DNA of 16,870 bases from DAIOEK01 sp036746315 (lineage in GTDB: Bacteria > Chloroflexota > Anaerolineae > Anaerolineales > Anaerolineaceae): NCBI GenBank assembly GCA_036746315.1, contig DAIOEK010000051.1, positions 1 through 16,870 on the forward strand, given 5' to 3'. Positions 1 to 5,834 of the stretch are shown here, piece after piece (the first letter of the stretch is position 1; the number at the start of each line of letters is the position of its first letter). Below the pieces are notes generated by a model. It was not told where the DNA came from. It worked only from the letters and a program-made list of their open reading frames with translations, and did not search any database. Made by a program: the position numbers and the translations under genes.

Positions 1-169
1 AGCCTCACCGGGGGCGCTCAGTATTTAACAATCCATCCTGGTTGTGAGTCCCCTTTCGGGGATGGTATTCGAGCCTCACCGGGGGCGCTCAGTATTTAAC
101 AATCCATCCTAGTTGTGAGTCCCCTTTCGGGGATGATATTCGAGCCTCACAAAGGACACTCAGCATTTA
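1..169. repeat. 71-bp tandem direct repeat (2 full copies plus a decayed partial copy)
   Basis: Unit 1 is 1-71 and unit 2 is 72-142. They differ only at unit positions 40 and 65 (both G to A in copy 2). A third, degenerate copy starts at 143 with the same AGCCTCAC and stays alignable to about 169, where its TTTA supplies the stop codon of the minus-strand gene. Each full unit contains CCCC-TTTC-GGGG. Read on the minus strand, the direction of transcription of the adjacent gene, this becomes CCCC-GAAA-GGGG, a GNRA-capped hairpin. It is nested inside a possible CCAT/ATGG or CCATCC/GGATGG pairing, and GAGC/GCTC arms lie beside it. There is no T-run, so it does not look like a plain intrinsic terminator. 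The array probably continues beyond the left edge. It is not CRISPR: there are no unique spacers. Confidence 0.9.
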
Positions 170-1450
170 TTGCACTAGCTGTGGATTCAGCACTTCCCAA
201 TTCTCTCCACGGTCGCTGGAGAATGCAATATTGGTTTTTTCTTCATTCGTGGTGAAAGCATACCAGTGGGCTGCATTCGGGGCAAACACTGCCGAACCGT
301 ATCCCGGCCAGGCGGGGGAGACATTCACTGCGTATGGTTCGTCTCCACCAACAGACTTCGTCCAGGCATCTGCAAGGGTCAGGTCTATTTCATCCTCGAC
401 GTGGAATGCATACATCTGGCTCAATGGTCGAGGTTGTGTGTATTCCCAGGAATTTCCATTGTCGGTGCTCAAAGCCTCAAAATAAACTGATTCCGGCTGA
501 GGATCAACCTGTGAACAGAGTGCCCGTACTATCAATACATTGGCTTCGGTGGATTTCATCGGTAACGAGCCACAATAGCCGGTCTCCATATCAAACAATG
601 GCTCATACCCCTGCGGAACGGGAATGACAACCTTCTGCCAGGTACTGCCGCCATCGGTGGTTTTGAACAACAGCACACCGGGTGCAACGCCATTGCAGGT
701 TCCAGTCAACCAACCATGCTCGCCATCAGAAAACCATATGCTGTTTTTCTGGCAGGATTGCAGCCCCGGACTATCATTGAACGGATCCAACAGTTTTTGC
801 CAGGTCTCGCCGCCGTCATCCGTGCGGTAAATAATGATGTAGTCATGGTTCATGCCGGCGCCGACATGTGCCAAAATCCAGCCGGTATTTTCATCCACAA
901 AGGTCAGATCAGTGACCGTGAAGAACTCAAGCTGCACGCTGGTATCCAGAGGCTGGCTGCTCTGCCAGGTATTACCGCCATCCCGTGTAAAAACAACGTT
1001 GTAGTCAGGGAGAAACGAATCATACTGCCCGGATTGGACAAACCAGATGTCCTTGTCCCCCATAAAAGCAGAGGCGACGTACATATTGGATGCGTCAGAC
1101 TGGATACCCGGTATGGATACCTGTTTCCAGGTTCTTCCGCCATCAGCAGATCGAACCACGATTTCCCCGCCGCCATCCACACCAGCCACTCCCCAGGCGT
1201 TCATTCCATCCAGGTAATACAGGTAATGAAGATTCAGCGGAACAGAGCCACCCGTCTCCGGTTCAGGCGTTTCTGTCGGCAAAGGCGCCGGTTCCGCCGT
1301 GGGCGCCACCGGAGTCGGCAAGACTTCGGTGGTCGATGTTGCTTCGGTTGCGGGTAGTGTGGACTCCGCTGTCTGCTTCCCTAAAGGTATCCTGCAGGAG
1401 ATACCAGCCAACGCAAGTACGATAACTGCAGCAAATATACGCTTTTTCAT
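167..1450 (-). CDS. Asp-box (YCF48/BNR-like) repeat lipoprotein
   Basis: Predicted extracytoplasmic beta-propeller protein of unknown substrate. Numbered from the first of two adjacent Met codons (1453), it has a short basic N-terminus, a hydrophobic stretch at about 6-17 and a Cys at 20 in A-G-I-S-C, a plausible though atypical lipobox. A Pro/Thr/Glu-rich tether spans about 30-68. Six Asp-box motifs (S/T-x-D-x-G-x-T/S/N-W) follow at about 102, 156, 211, 265, 329 and 412, each ending in Trp, as in sialidase-type and YCF48-type propellers. No sialidase catalytic set was recognised, so it is more likely a scaffold or binding protein. Two ATGs are adjacent; GAGG lies 3 nt before the first and 6 nt before the second, so 1450 is preferred. 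The stop codon falls inside the decayed repeat copy. The gene is preceded by the terminator of the upstream NanE-like gene, so it is probably transcribed alone. Confidence 0.85.
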   Translation of the reverse strand: MKKRIFAAVIVLALAGISCRIPLGKQTAESTLPATEATSTTEVLPTPVAPTAEPAPLPTETPEPETGGSVPLNLHYLYYLDGMNAWGVAGVDGGGEIVVRSADGGRTWKQVSIPGIQSDASNMYVASAFMGDKDIWFVQSGQYDSFLPDYNVVFTRDGGNTWQSSQPLDTSVQLEFFTVTDLTFVDENTGWILAHVGAGMNHDYIIIYRTDDGGETWQKLLDPFNDSPGLQSCQKNSIWFSDGEHGWLTGTCNGVAPGVLLFKTTDGGSTWQKVVIPVPQGYEPLFDMETGYCGSLPMKSTEANVLIVRALCSQVDPQPESVYFEALSTDNGNSWEYTQPRPLSQMYAFHVEDEIDLTLADAWTKSVGGDEPYAVNVSPAWPGYGSAVFAPNAAHWYAFTTNEEKTNIAFSSDRGENWEVLNPQLVQ

Positions 1451-1473
1451 CATGCACCTCAGATTTCTTTACT

Positions 1474-1486
1474 CAGGTCCATTATA
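1474..1486 (-). promoter_or_regulatory. Putative -10 box of the Asp-box lipoprotein gene
   Basis: On the minus strand a perfect TATAAT (1486 to 1481) directly follows the T-tract of the upstream terminator. Initiation about 7 nt further on, near 1474, would give a leader of about 24 nt carrying the GAGG ribosome binding site. No good -35 is visible because the expected position lies inside the terminator hairpin, so this stays tentative. Confidence 0.35.
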
Positions 1487-1487
1487 T

Positions 1488-1519
1488 AAAGAAAACCGGT
1501 GGAATGGTATTCCACCGGT
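1488..1519 (-). terminator. Intrinsic terminator after the NanE-like gene
   Basis: A perfect 11-bp inverted repeat, ACCGGTGGAAT (1495-1505) and ATTCCACCGGT (1509-1519), is separated by a 3-nt loop. On the minus strand it is followed by TTTTCTTT. It lies 17 nt beyond the stop codon of the NanE-like gene, in the right orientation to end that transcript. Confidence 0.9.
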
Positions 1520-1535
1520 GGATATTGTATCAGGA

Positions 1536-2237
1536 TTATTTTGCGTTCAAGGCACGAACAAAGCGCTCGGTGATCACCTGCGGACGGGTGATGGCGCTGC
1601 CAACCACAACCGCATACGCCCCCATTTCCAACGCCCGTTTTGCCCGCTCGGGTGTATTGATTCTGCCGTAGGCGAGCAACGGAACATGCAGCCGTTTTGC
1701 CAGGCTCGAGACCAGCGTATAATTCGGCTCATCACTGAGGGAATTGGTATGGTGGGTGGAAATGGCGGTCATCACCGCATCGGCGCCCATATTGACAGCC
1801 AACACACCCTCCATCACGGTAGAAACATCGGCTAAAACCGGTTTACCGGTATTCTTCTTAATCCGGCGGATCAAATCTTCCACCAGTAAACCCTCGGGAT
1901 GAGGTGTTTGCGTGGCATCCAGTTCGATGATATCCGCCCCGGCAGCGGCAATCATCTCCGCATGGCTGACGGTAGGTGTCACACTCACCGAATACCCGGG
2001 CAAATGTGCCTTGTAGAAACCAATGATAGGCAATGTAATCTGATCCCGTACTGCAAATATATCCTCAGGGTTGCTTAAGCGAATAGCCTTTGCACCGCCG
2101 TTCCGCGCGGCGAGTGCCATAGCCGCCATAAATTCCCCACCAAAGAAAGGTTCGCCGGGGTCTGCAATACAGGAAACGATTAAACCATTATTTAGTAATT
2201 GAAAAGGTGCATTGACTGGTAAATCTGAATTCATCAT
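1536..2237 (-). CDS. nanE: NanE-like N-acetylmannosamine-6-phosphate 2-epimerase homologue with altered active site
   Basis: TIM-barrel protein of 233 aa, full length for NanE, which converts ManNAc-6-P to GlcNAc-6-P in sialic acid/ManNAc catabolism. Family signatures: G-L-I-V-S-C near residue 18, the Lys at 76 in I-I-G-F-Y-K (position of the catalytic Lys), Arg53, L-D-A-T at about 106, A-D-V-S-T at 136-140, G-R-I-N-T-P at about 191, and V-V-G-S-A-I-T-R-P-Q at 211-220. Differences: the usual A-E-G-R is A-Y-G-R here (Tyr190 in place of a catalytic Glu, checked in the codons), the usual S-G-Y-T loop reads S-T-H-H, and the basic residue after L-D-A-T is lost. No other nan gene is in the window. 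The fold assignment is firm; the activity is doubtful. Tandem ATGs lie at 2237 and 2234, preceded by GGGCGGG. Confidence 0.8.
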   Translation of the reverse strand: MMNSDLPVNAPFQLLNNGLIVSCIADPGEPFFGGEFMAAMALAARNGGAKAIRLSNPEDIFAVRDQITLPIIGFYKAHLPGYSVSVTPTVSHAEMIAAAGADIIELDATQTPHPEGLLVEDLIRRIKKNTGKPVLADVSTVMEGVLAVNMGADAVMTAISTHHTNSLSDEPNYTLVSSLAKRLHVPLLAYGRINTPERAKRALEMGAYAVVVGSAITRPQVITERFVRALNAK

Positions 2238-2302
2238 CCCGCCCGTTAATTCATAAAGTCCATGTGTGAGCTCAATTTTTTGCTACCCCCTGTCCAAGTT
2301 AA

Positions 2303-2331
2303 ATTATATCAAATCAATAAAATTATCGGAA
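2303..2331 (-). promoter_or_regulatory. Predicted sigma70-type promoter of the NanE-like gene
   Basis: On the minus strand TTCCGA (2331-2326), a 17-bp spacer and a perfect TATAAT (2308-2303). Predicted initiation is near 2296, giving a leader of roughly 60 nt. The -35 is weak. It is divergent from the dinB promoter. Confidence 0.45.
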
Positions 2332-2355
2332 GGTAATCTTGAAACTTAACTACGC

Positions 2356-2384
2356 TTGCCCGTGATTTACTGCTGGGCTAGAAT
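2356..2384 (+). promoter_or_regulatory. Predicted promoter of dinB; implies a leaderless transcript
   Basis: TTGCCC (2356-2361), a 17-bp spacer and TAGAAT (2379-2384). The seventh base after the -10 box is 2391, the first base of the GTG that opens dinB. No LexA-type GAAC-N4-GTTC box was noticed around it. Confidence 0.55.
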
Positions 2385-2390
2385 TAAAAG

Positions 2391-3569
2391 GTGATGATCA
2401 GAAAGATACTGCATATCGACCTGGATGCTTTTTTCTGTTCCGTGGAGGAACTCAAAGACCCATCGCTGAAAGGAAAAGCTTTTGCCGTAGGCGGCGGAGC
2501 TGACCAGCGCGGAGTGATTTCCACCTGTTCATATGCCGCCCGCCTCTATGGGGTACGTTCAGCCATGCCCACCGCCCAGGCGTTCAAACTCTGTCCGCAC
2601 CTGTTGTTACTGCGCGGGCATTATGCCGAATATGAAATCTACTCTCACCAGGTAATGGATATTCTGTGCGACCTCAGCCCCCTGGTGGAAATCGTCTCCA
2701 TCGACGAAGCTTTTGTGGATATCAGCGACCTCCCCGATCCGTCGGAAAGACTTGCCCTGCAAATCCAGCAGCGCATCGAGAAGGAAACACAGCTCCCCGT
2801 ATCCATTGGCGGTGCCACCAGCAAGCTGGTGGCAAAAGTCGCAACCGACGCCGGAAAGATGAAACAACGCAAAGGCGAAGCTCCTAAAGCCATTACCATT
2901 GTCCCCCCTGGCAAAGAAATCGAATTTCTGGCGCCCCTTTCCGTACAGGCAATTTGGGGGGTGGGTCCAAAATCCGCTGCGCATTTCAACCAAAACGGAA
3001 TTTACACCATTGCGGATCTGCAAAGTCTTTCCATCGCGAGGCTCAAAGGGATCGTTGGCAATAACGCGCAATACCTGTATGATGCGGTAAGAGGGATCGA
3101 TTCGTCGCCGGTGAGGGTGGAGCACGGCATGAAATCCATCAGCCAGGAGACCACCTTTGAAAAGGATGTCAACGATATGGATGAACTGCAGGAGGTACTG
3201 ACCCATCTCGCGCGCAAGACTGTCCGGCGGCTACGGACACATCATTATTGCGCCGACACCGTGCGAATTAAAATCCGGCTGCATGATTTTTCCACCTATA
3301 CCCGGCAAATCAGCCTCAAGGTACCCACAGATGTGGAATCCATTATTTTAAAACACGCACAAGATCTGCTACTGGCTTTCTACAAACCCGAACATCAGGT
3401 CCGTCTGCTGGGGGTGGGTGTCAGCGGATTGCAGGAATCCTGGCACCAGATGGGGTTGTGGGAAGAGAATATCGAGAAAGAAATCCGGCTTCATGTGGCT
3501 TTGGATGAGCTACAAGACAGGTTTGGCAAGAACGCCATCCAACGCGGAAAGACAAAAAGCCATGGATGA
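2391..3569 (+). CDS. dinB: DNA polymerase IV (Y-family translesion polymerase)
   Basis: Error-prone DNA polymerase that extends past lesions and mismatched primers; 392 aa. Catalytic carboxylates: Asp10 in H-I-D-L-D and Asp105-Glu106 in S-I-D-E-A-F. Phe15 in D-A-F-F is at the steric-gate position that excludes ribonucleotides. The finger motif A-A-R-L-Y-G-V-R-S-A-M-P is at 49-60, a helix-hairpin-helix segment at about 188-211, and the little-finger start K-S-I-S-Q-E-T at about 248. Q-M-G-L-W at 353-357 resembles a beta-clamp-binding pentapeptide. The C-terminal segment around L-Q-D-R-F-G-K-N-A-I is typical of the family. The start is GTG 2391 (predicted transcript +1) or the next codon, ATG 2394. 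The last 8 bases overlap the phosphatase gene. Confidence 0.96.
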   Translation: MMIRKILHIDLDAFFCSVEELKDPSLKGKAFAVGGGADQRGVISTCSYAARLYGVRSAMPTAQAFKLCPHLLLLRGHYAEYEIYSHQVMDILCDLSPLVEIVSIDEAFVDISDLPDPSERLALQIQQRIEKETQLPVSIGGATSKLVAKVATDAGKMKQRKGEAPKAITIVPPGKEIEFLAPLSVQAIWGVGPKSAAHFNQNGIYTIADLQSLSIARLKGIVGNNAQYLYDAVRGIDSSPVRVEHGMKSISQETTFEKDVNDMDELQEVLTHLARKTVRRLRTHHYCADTVRIKIRLHDFSTYTRQISLKVPTDVESIILKHAQDLLLAFYKPEHQVRLLGVGVSGLQESWHQMGLWEENIEKEIRLHVALDELQDRFGKNAIQRGKTKSHG

Positions 3570-4092
3570 ATTGCCCTCCCGATCACTGCGCTATTGGGTA
3601 AGCCCCGGAAAATTTCTGGCCGGACCTTACCCGAGTGATTATTTTGGCGAGAATACGGATAAGATTCTGCTGGATATCCTCCGTGAGGGCATCCGCTCAT
3701 TTGTGGATCTGACCATGCCGAATGACCAGCCTTACGGAGTGCAATACGCTGCTCAACTGACCCAACTCGGCAAAACCAGCAAGGCGGATGTTTTCCTGTC
3801 GCGGATGCCCATTGAAGACTTTGGCATTCCCGATAAACTACAAATGCAGGCCATTCTGGATCTGATCGATTCACGGATTGCTGCCGGTTCGCCCGTTTAT
3901 CTGCATTGCCGTGCAGGGCTGGGACGCACCGGCACGGTGGTGTGCTGCTGGCTGATACGGCATGGGTTCACCGCCGGAGAAGTGCTCGACAGGTTGAATG
4001 AATTGCGCAGATGCACCTATACCGCCGATGAGCCTTCCCCCGAGACGGAAGAACAGGTACAGTTTGTACTTAACTGGGAAGAAGGAGCTTAG
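3562..4092 (+). CDS. Dual-specificity/tyrosine-type protein phosphatase
   Basis: Cys-based phosphatase of 176 aa. The P-loop H-C-R-A-G-L-G-R-T-G is at 115-124: Cys116 is the nucleophile, Arg122 binds phosphate, and Thr123 follows. Asp86 in M-P-I-E-D-F is well placed as the general acid. This is the compact bacterial DSP layout with no extra domain or membrane segment. The ATG at 3562 is chosen because the bases ATGGATGA overlap the dinB stop, suggesting translational coupling; a longer frame upstream lies wholly inside dinB. The substrate cannot be told from sequence. Linkage to a translesion polymerase could be simple read-through or a functional link. Confidence 0.88.
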   Translation: MDELPSRSLRYWVSPGKFLAGPYPSDYFGENTDKILLDILREGIRSFVDLTMPNDQPYGVQYAAQLTQLGKTSKADVFLSRMPIEDFGIPDKLQMQAILDLIDSRIAAGSPVYLHCRAGLGRTGTVVCCWLIRHGFTAGEVLDRLNELRRCTYTADEPSPETEEQVQFVLNWEEGA

Positions 4093-4121
4093 CTTTTCTT
4101 CCTGTTGCGGTTCCTCTCTGG

Positions 4122-4127
4122 TATAAT
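4122..4127 (+). promoter_or_regulatory. -10 box of the tRNA-Thr gene
   Basis: Perfect TATAAT, 10 nt before the mature tRNA 5' end, which fits a short 5' leader removed by RNase P. The -35 at the 17-bp spacing (TTCCTG, 4099-4104) is poor. Confidence 0.55.
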
Positions 4128-4137
4128 AACGCGCGAT

Positions 4138-4210
4138 GCCGTAGTAGCTCAGCTGGTAGAGCAGACGATTCGTAATCGTCAGGTCGCGGGTTCGATCCCC
4201 GCCTACGGCT
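4138..4210 (+). tRNA. tRNA-Thr (anticodon CGT)
   Basis: A full cloverleaf can be drawn. Acceptor stem GCCGTAG (4138-4144) pairs with CTACGGC (4203-4209), discriminator T at 4210. The D arm GCTC/GAGC is at 4147-4162. Anticodon stem GACGA/TCGTC encloses loop TTCGTAA with anticodon CGT at 4171-4173, reading ACG (Thr). T arm GCGGG-TTCGATC-CCCGC is at 4186-4202. The 3' CCA is not encoded, so it depends on a CCA-adding enzyme such as the one at the right end of the window. No intrinsic terminator follows, so read-through into the transporter gene is possible. Confidence 0.98.
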
Positions 4211-4242
4211 CTTAATTTTATTAATCTCTTAGTGTGTATCAT

Positions 4243-5166
4243 ATGGAAAATAACAGCACTCCCCCATCCCCACGCGCCATTAACTGGAGCGGACTGGCCA
4301 ATCTGTTGATCGTTTACGTCATCTGGGGCAGCACCTACCTGGCGATCCGCATCGGCGTCAAGGAAGGTTCGGGCTTCCCGCCCTTCTTCCTCGCCGGAAC
4401 ACGCGTCACGGTCGCCGGTATTCTTCTGCTGGGCATGGCAGCTCTCCAGAAGCAGCGCATCCGCCTGACCTGGAGGGAAGCCGGATTGCTGGCTGCTTCA
4501 GGGCTTATGCTATGGGTGGGCGGCAACGGATTGGTGTCTTTCGCCGAGCAGCATCTTCATTCCGGTATCGCAGCGTTGATTATCGGCGCCACCCCCATTT
4601 ATGTCGCCATCATGGAGTCGATCATCGACCGGCGCAGACCTTCCGGGCTGCTGGTGGCTTCACTGTTGGTGGGTTTCGCCGGGGTGGGTCTGCTGACCGC
4701 GCCAGCTTTCCAAACCGGCATACGTGCAGATGCCGTATCCGTCATTGCCATCATCATCGGCAGCATGTTATGGGGCGGCGGCAGCCTGTTGCAAAGCCGC
4801 AAACCGGTACAAGTCTCGCCCGAGGTGAGTGCCGGATTCCAGCATCTGTTTGGAGCTGTCGGTCTGTTGAGCGTAGCCCTGCTCAGCGGAGAACCCTATC
4901 CCCACCCCATACCGCAGGCATTTTTCGCGTGGGGATATCTGGTGATCTTCGGTTCGGTGATCGCTTTCACCGCCTTTGTGCGCACCCTGCGCCTGCTGCC
5001 CACCAACATCGCCATGACTTATGCCTACGTCAACCCGGTTATTGCTGTCGTCCTGGGGGCGCTGGTACTGTCAGAACCTCTCACCGCCTGGACACTGGGC
5101 GGAATGGTCTTGATCTTGCTGGGCGTGGCAGGCGTCTTCCGTTCGAGATACACCAAAAGGCATTGA
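4243..5166 (+). CDS. EamA/DMT-family transporter (RhaT/YedA-like)
   Basis: Inner-membrane protein of 307 aa with about ten hydrophobic helices in two EamA halves, of the drug/metabolite transporter superfamily. The first helix carries V-I-W-G-S-T-Y-L-A-I-R, typical of the group, and the second half ends with T-Y-A-Y-V-N-P-V-I-A followed by a hydrophobic helix and S-E-P-L-T, a highly conserved DMT element. Exported substrates in the family include amino acids, sugars and toxins; none can be assigned here. An in-frame GTG at 4234 also exists, but ATG 4243 (Met-Glu-Asn-Asn) is preferred. No clear Shine-Dalgarno is seen. It lies 32 nt downstream of the tRNA gene and is followed by a good terminator. 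Confidence 0.9.
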   Translation: MENNSTPPSPRAINWSGLANLLIVYVIWGSTYLAIRIGVKEGSGFPPFFLAGTRVTVAGILLLGMAALQKQRIRLTWREAGLLAASGLMLWVGGNGLVSFAEQHLHSGIAALIIGATPIYVAIMESIIDRRRPSGLLVASLLVGFAGVGLLTAPAFQTGIRADAVSVIAIIIGSMLWGGGSLLQSRKPVQVSPEVSAGFQHLFGAVGLLSVALLSGEPYPHPIPQAFFAWGYLVIFGSVIAFTAFVRTLRLLPTNIAMTYAYVNPVIAVVLGALVLSEPLTAWTLGGMVLILLGVAGVFRSRYTKRH

Positions 5167-5194
5167 GTTAATTGCCCTCCTGAAAACAAAGCAG

Positions 5195-5230
5195 AAACCT
5201 GGTTTTTAGGTCGCCAGGTTTTTTCTTCTT
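5195..5230 (+). terminator. Intrinsic terminator after the EamA transporter gene
   Basis: AAACCTGG (5195-5202) pairs with CCAGGTTT (5214-5221) across an 11-nt loop. The T-rich run TTTTTTCTTCTT follows. It lies 28 nt after the stop codon. Its T-tract touches the -35 box of the next promoter. Confidence 0.88.
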
Positions 5231-5257
5231 GCGATTATAGAACATATATTCTATAAT
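5229..5257 (+). promoter_or_regulatory. Promoter of the HTH gene overlapped by a palindromic operator
   Basis: TTGCGA (5229-5234), a 17-bp spacer and a perfect TATAAT (5252-5257). Predicted +1 is 5264, the A of ATG. The spacer and -10 box are covered by a palindrome: arms ATTATAGAA (5234-5242) and TTCTATAAT (5249-5257) around CATATA, with only one mismatched pair. A bound dimer would block polymerase. The core TAGAACATATATTCT (5238-5252) recurs inverted at 5770-5784. It is also one base away from the GAAC-N4-GTTC LexA box of Gram-positive bacteria (GAAC-ATAT-ATTC here). Confidence 0.8.
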
Positions 5258-5263
5258 ATCGTC

Positions 5264-5491
5264 ATGAACTCCCCTTCCCTTACTCCCCGCGAAATCACCG
5301 TGCTGCGGCTGGTAGCCCAGGGCATGACTGCCAAAATCATAGCTCACAAAATCCATGTGGCACAGAGAACGGTCCACTTTTTCTTTGGCTGTATCAAAAA
5401 CAAACTGGGGGCAAGCACCATGGAAGAGGTGATGTACATTGCCGGCAGGGATAACCTGCTGGGAGAATACCTGCCGAACGAAGAAGCATAA
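5264..5491 (+). CDS. Small stand-alone LuxR/GerE-type helix-turn-helix regulator
   Basis: A 75-aa protein that is almost only a LuxR-type HTH: L-T-P-R-E at 6-10 opening the first helix, V-L-R-L-V-A-Q-G at 13-20, the HTH from about 21-38 ending V-A-Q-R-T-V, then a helix finishing I-K-N-K-L-G-A at 44-50. There is no receiver, autoinducer-binding or ATPase domain, so it resembles the minimal GerE class. The usual K-x-H after T-V is H-F-F. Predicted leaderless, with ATG as +1. The palindrome over its own promoter suggests autoregulation. The stop codon is immediately followed by the stop codon of the convergent gene, with no base between them. Assignment to the HTH family is solid; targets and signal are inference. 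Confidence 0.85.
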   Translation: MNSPSLTPREITVLRLVAQGMTAKIIAHKIHVAQRTVHFFFGCIKNKLGASTMEEVMYIAGRDNLLGEYLPNEEA

Positions 5492-5725
5492 TCAAAGCCT
5501 GTGCAGCCAGTTGCGCAGCACGTGCGGTTGAAAACCGATCAATTCCCACCAGATCATGCCATCCTCTTCCAGCCACCAGCGGGCTTTTTCTTCGATGAAG
5601 TGATCGCCGGATTTCAGGTCATCCAGCGCCTGCAATATGACTGCCAGGGCAAGCCGGTAATATGGATCACCGTGATACATCCTCTGGGTGTCGCGCACGT
5701 TCGAGTATGTTTCAAGCTGCGGCAT
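5492..5725 (-). CDS. Small Trp-rich protein convergent with the HTH gene, unknown function
   Basis: A 77-aa protein, no signal peptide or membrane helix. The first half is polar with a hydrophobic helix at about 25-37 (L-A-L-A-V-I-L-Q-A-L-D-D-L). The C-terminal half is Trp-rich (50, 51, 59, 60, 73) with A-R-W-W-L-E-E-D, W-W-E-L-I-G-F-Q-P and L-R-N-W-L. From memory this pattern (WL, acidic residues, E-L-x-G, then P-x-x-x-R) resembles small hypothetical proteins of phages and other bacteria without known function. ATG 5725 is chosen because GGAG lies 7 nt upstream; an in-frame TTG at 5743 is less likely. The promoter carries the same operator core as the HTH gene, so the two are probably co-regulated. 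Gene reality rests on start signals, promoter and plausible sequence. Confidence 0.72.
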   Translation of the reverse strand: MPQLETYSNVRDTQRMYHGDPYYRLALAVILQALDDLKSGDHFIEEKARWWLEEDGMIWWELIGFQPHVLRNWLHRL

Positions 5726-5763
5726 AATGGTTCTCCAATCCAAAATCGGTGTTTGATTTCATT

Positions 5764-5792
5764 AATATAAGAATATATGTTCTAATATTGAA
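5764..5792 (-). promoter_or_regulatory. Promoter and palindromic operator of the Trp-rich small protein gene
   Basis: On the minus strand TTCAAT (5792-5787), a 17-bp spacer and TATATT (5769-5764). The spacer contains TAGAACATATATTCT (5784-5770), identical over 15 bases to the site at 5238-5252 and in the same orientation and near-identical position relative to its own -10 box. The surrounding arms (5764-5773 and 5780-5789) form a second, independent palindrome with one mismatched arm pair. Leader length would be about 32 nt and contains GGAG. Confidence 0.72.
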
Positions 5793-5799
5793 ATACAAG

Positions 5800-5828
5800 C
5801 TGTCAAAAATGACATGCTCGTTTATAAT
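5800..5828 (+). promoter_or_regulatory. Predicted promoter of udk; implies a leaderless transcript
   Basis: CTGTCA (5800-5805, four of six consensus bases), a 17-bp spacer and a perfect TATAAT (5823-5828). The seventh base after the -10 box is the A of ATG at 5835. It begins 8 nt beyond the divergent promoter of the Trp-rich gene, so a protein on that operator could affect udk as well. Confidence 0.65.
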
Positions 5829-5834
5829 TTGAAT

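Noticed and set aside
1..142. Possible CRISPR array or integron attC sites in the left-edge repeats
   Set aside because: The units are contiguous with no unique spacers. ATTTAAC resembles one attC core arm, but its partner arm in the proper orientation and spacing is missing, and no cas or integrase gene is present.
716..1357. Long plus-strand open frame opposite the lipoprotein gene
   Set aside because: It is antisense to a gene with clear Asp-box repeats and a signal peptide, and its translation has no recognisable family or start signals.
167..1450. Sialidase function for the Asp-box protein, linked with the adjacent NanE-like gene
   Set aside because: Asp boxes are structural. I see no sialidase catalytic Arg triad or F/Y-R-I-P motif, and a strong terminator separates it from the NanE-like gene.
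3418..3561. N-terminal extension of the phosphatase
   Set aside because: This stretch lies wholly within dinB, whose protein there is well conserved. The phosphatase homology and a coupled ATG begin at 3562.
4512..5171. 219-codon open frame inside the EamA transporter gene in another frame
   Set aside because: Arg/His-rich translation typical of a shadow frame of a GC-rich membrane-protein gene.
5238..5784. The inverted 15-bp cores as terminal repeats of a miniature transposable element
   Set aside because: Each core lies in the spacer of a good promoter and is itself palindromic, as expected of operators. I see no target-site duplication outside the repeats and no transposase. Not fully excluded.
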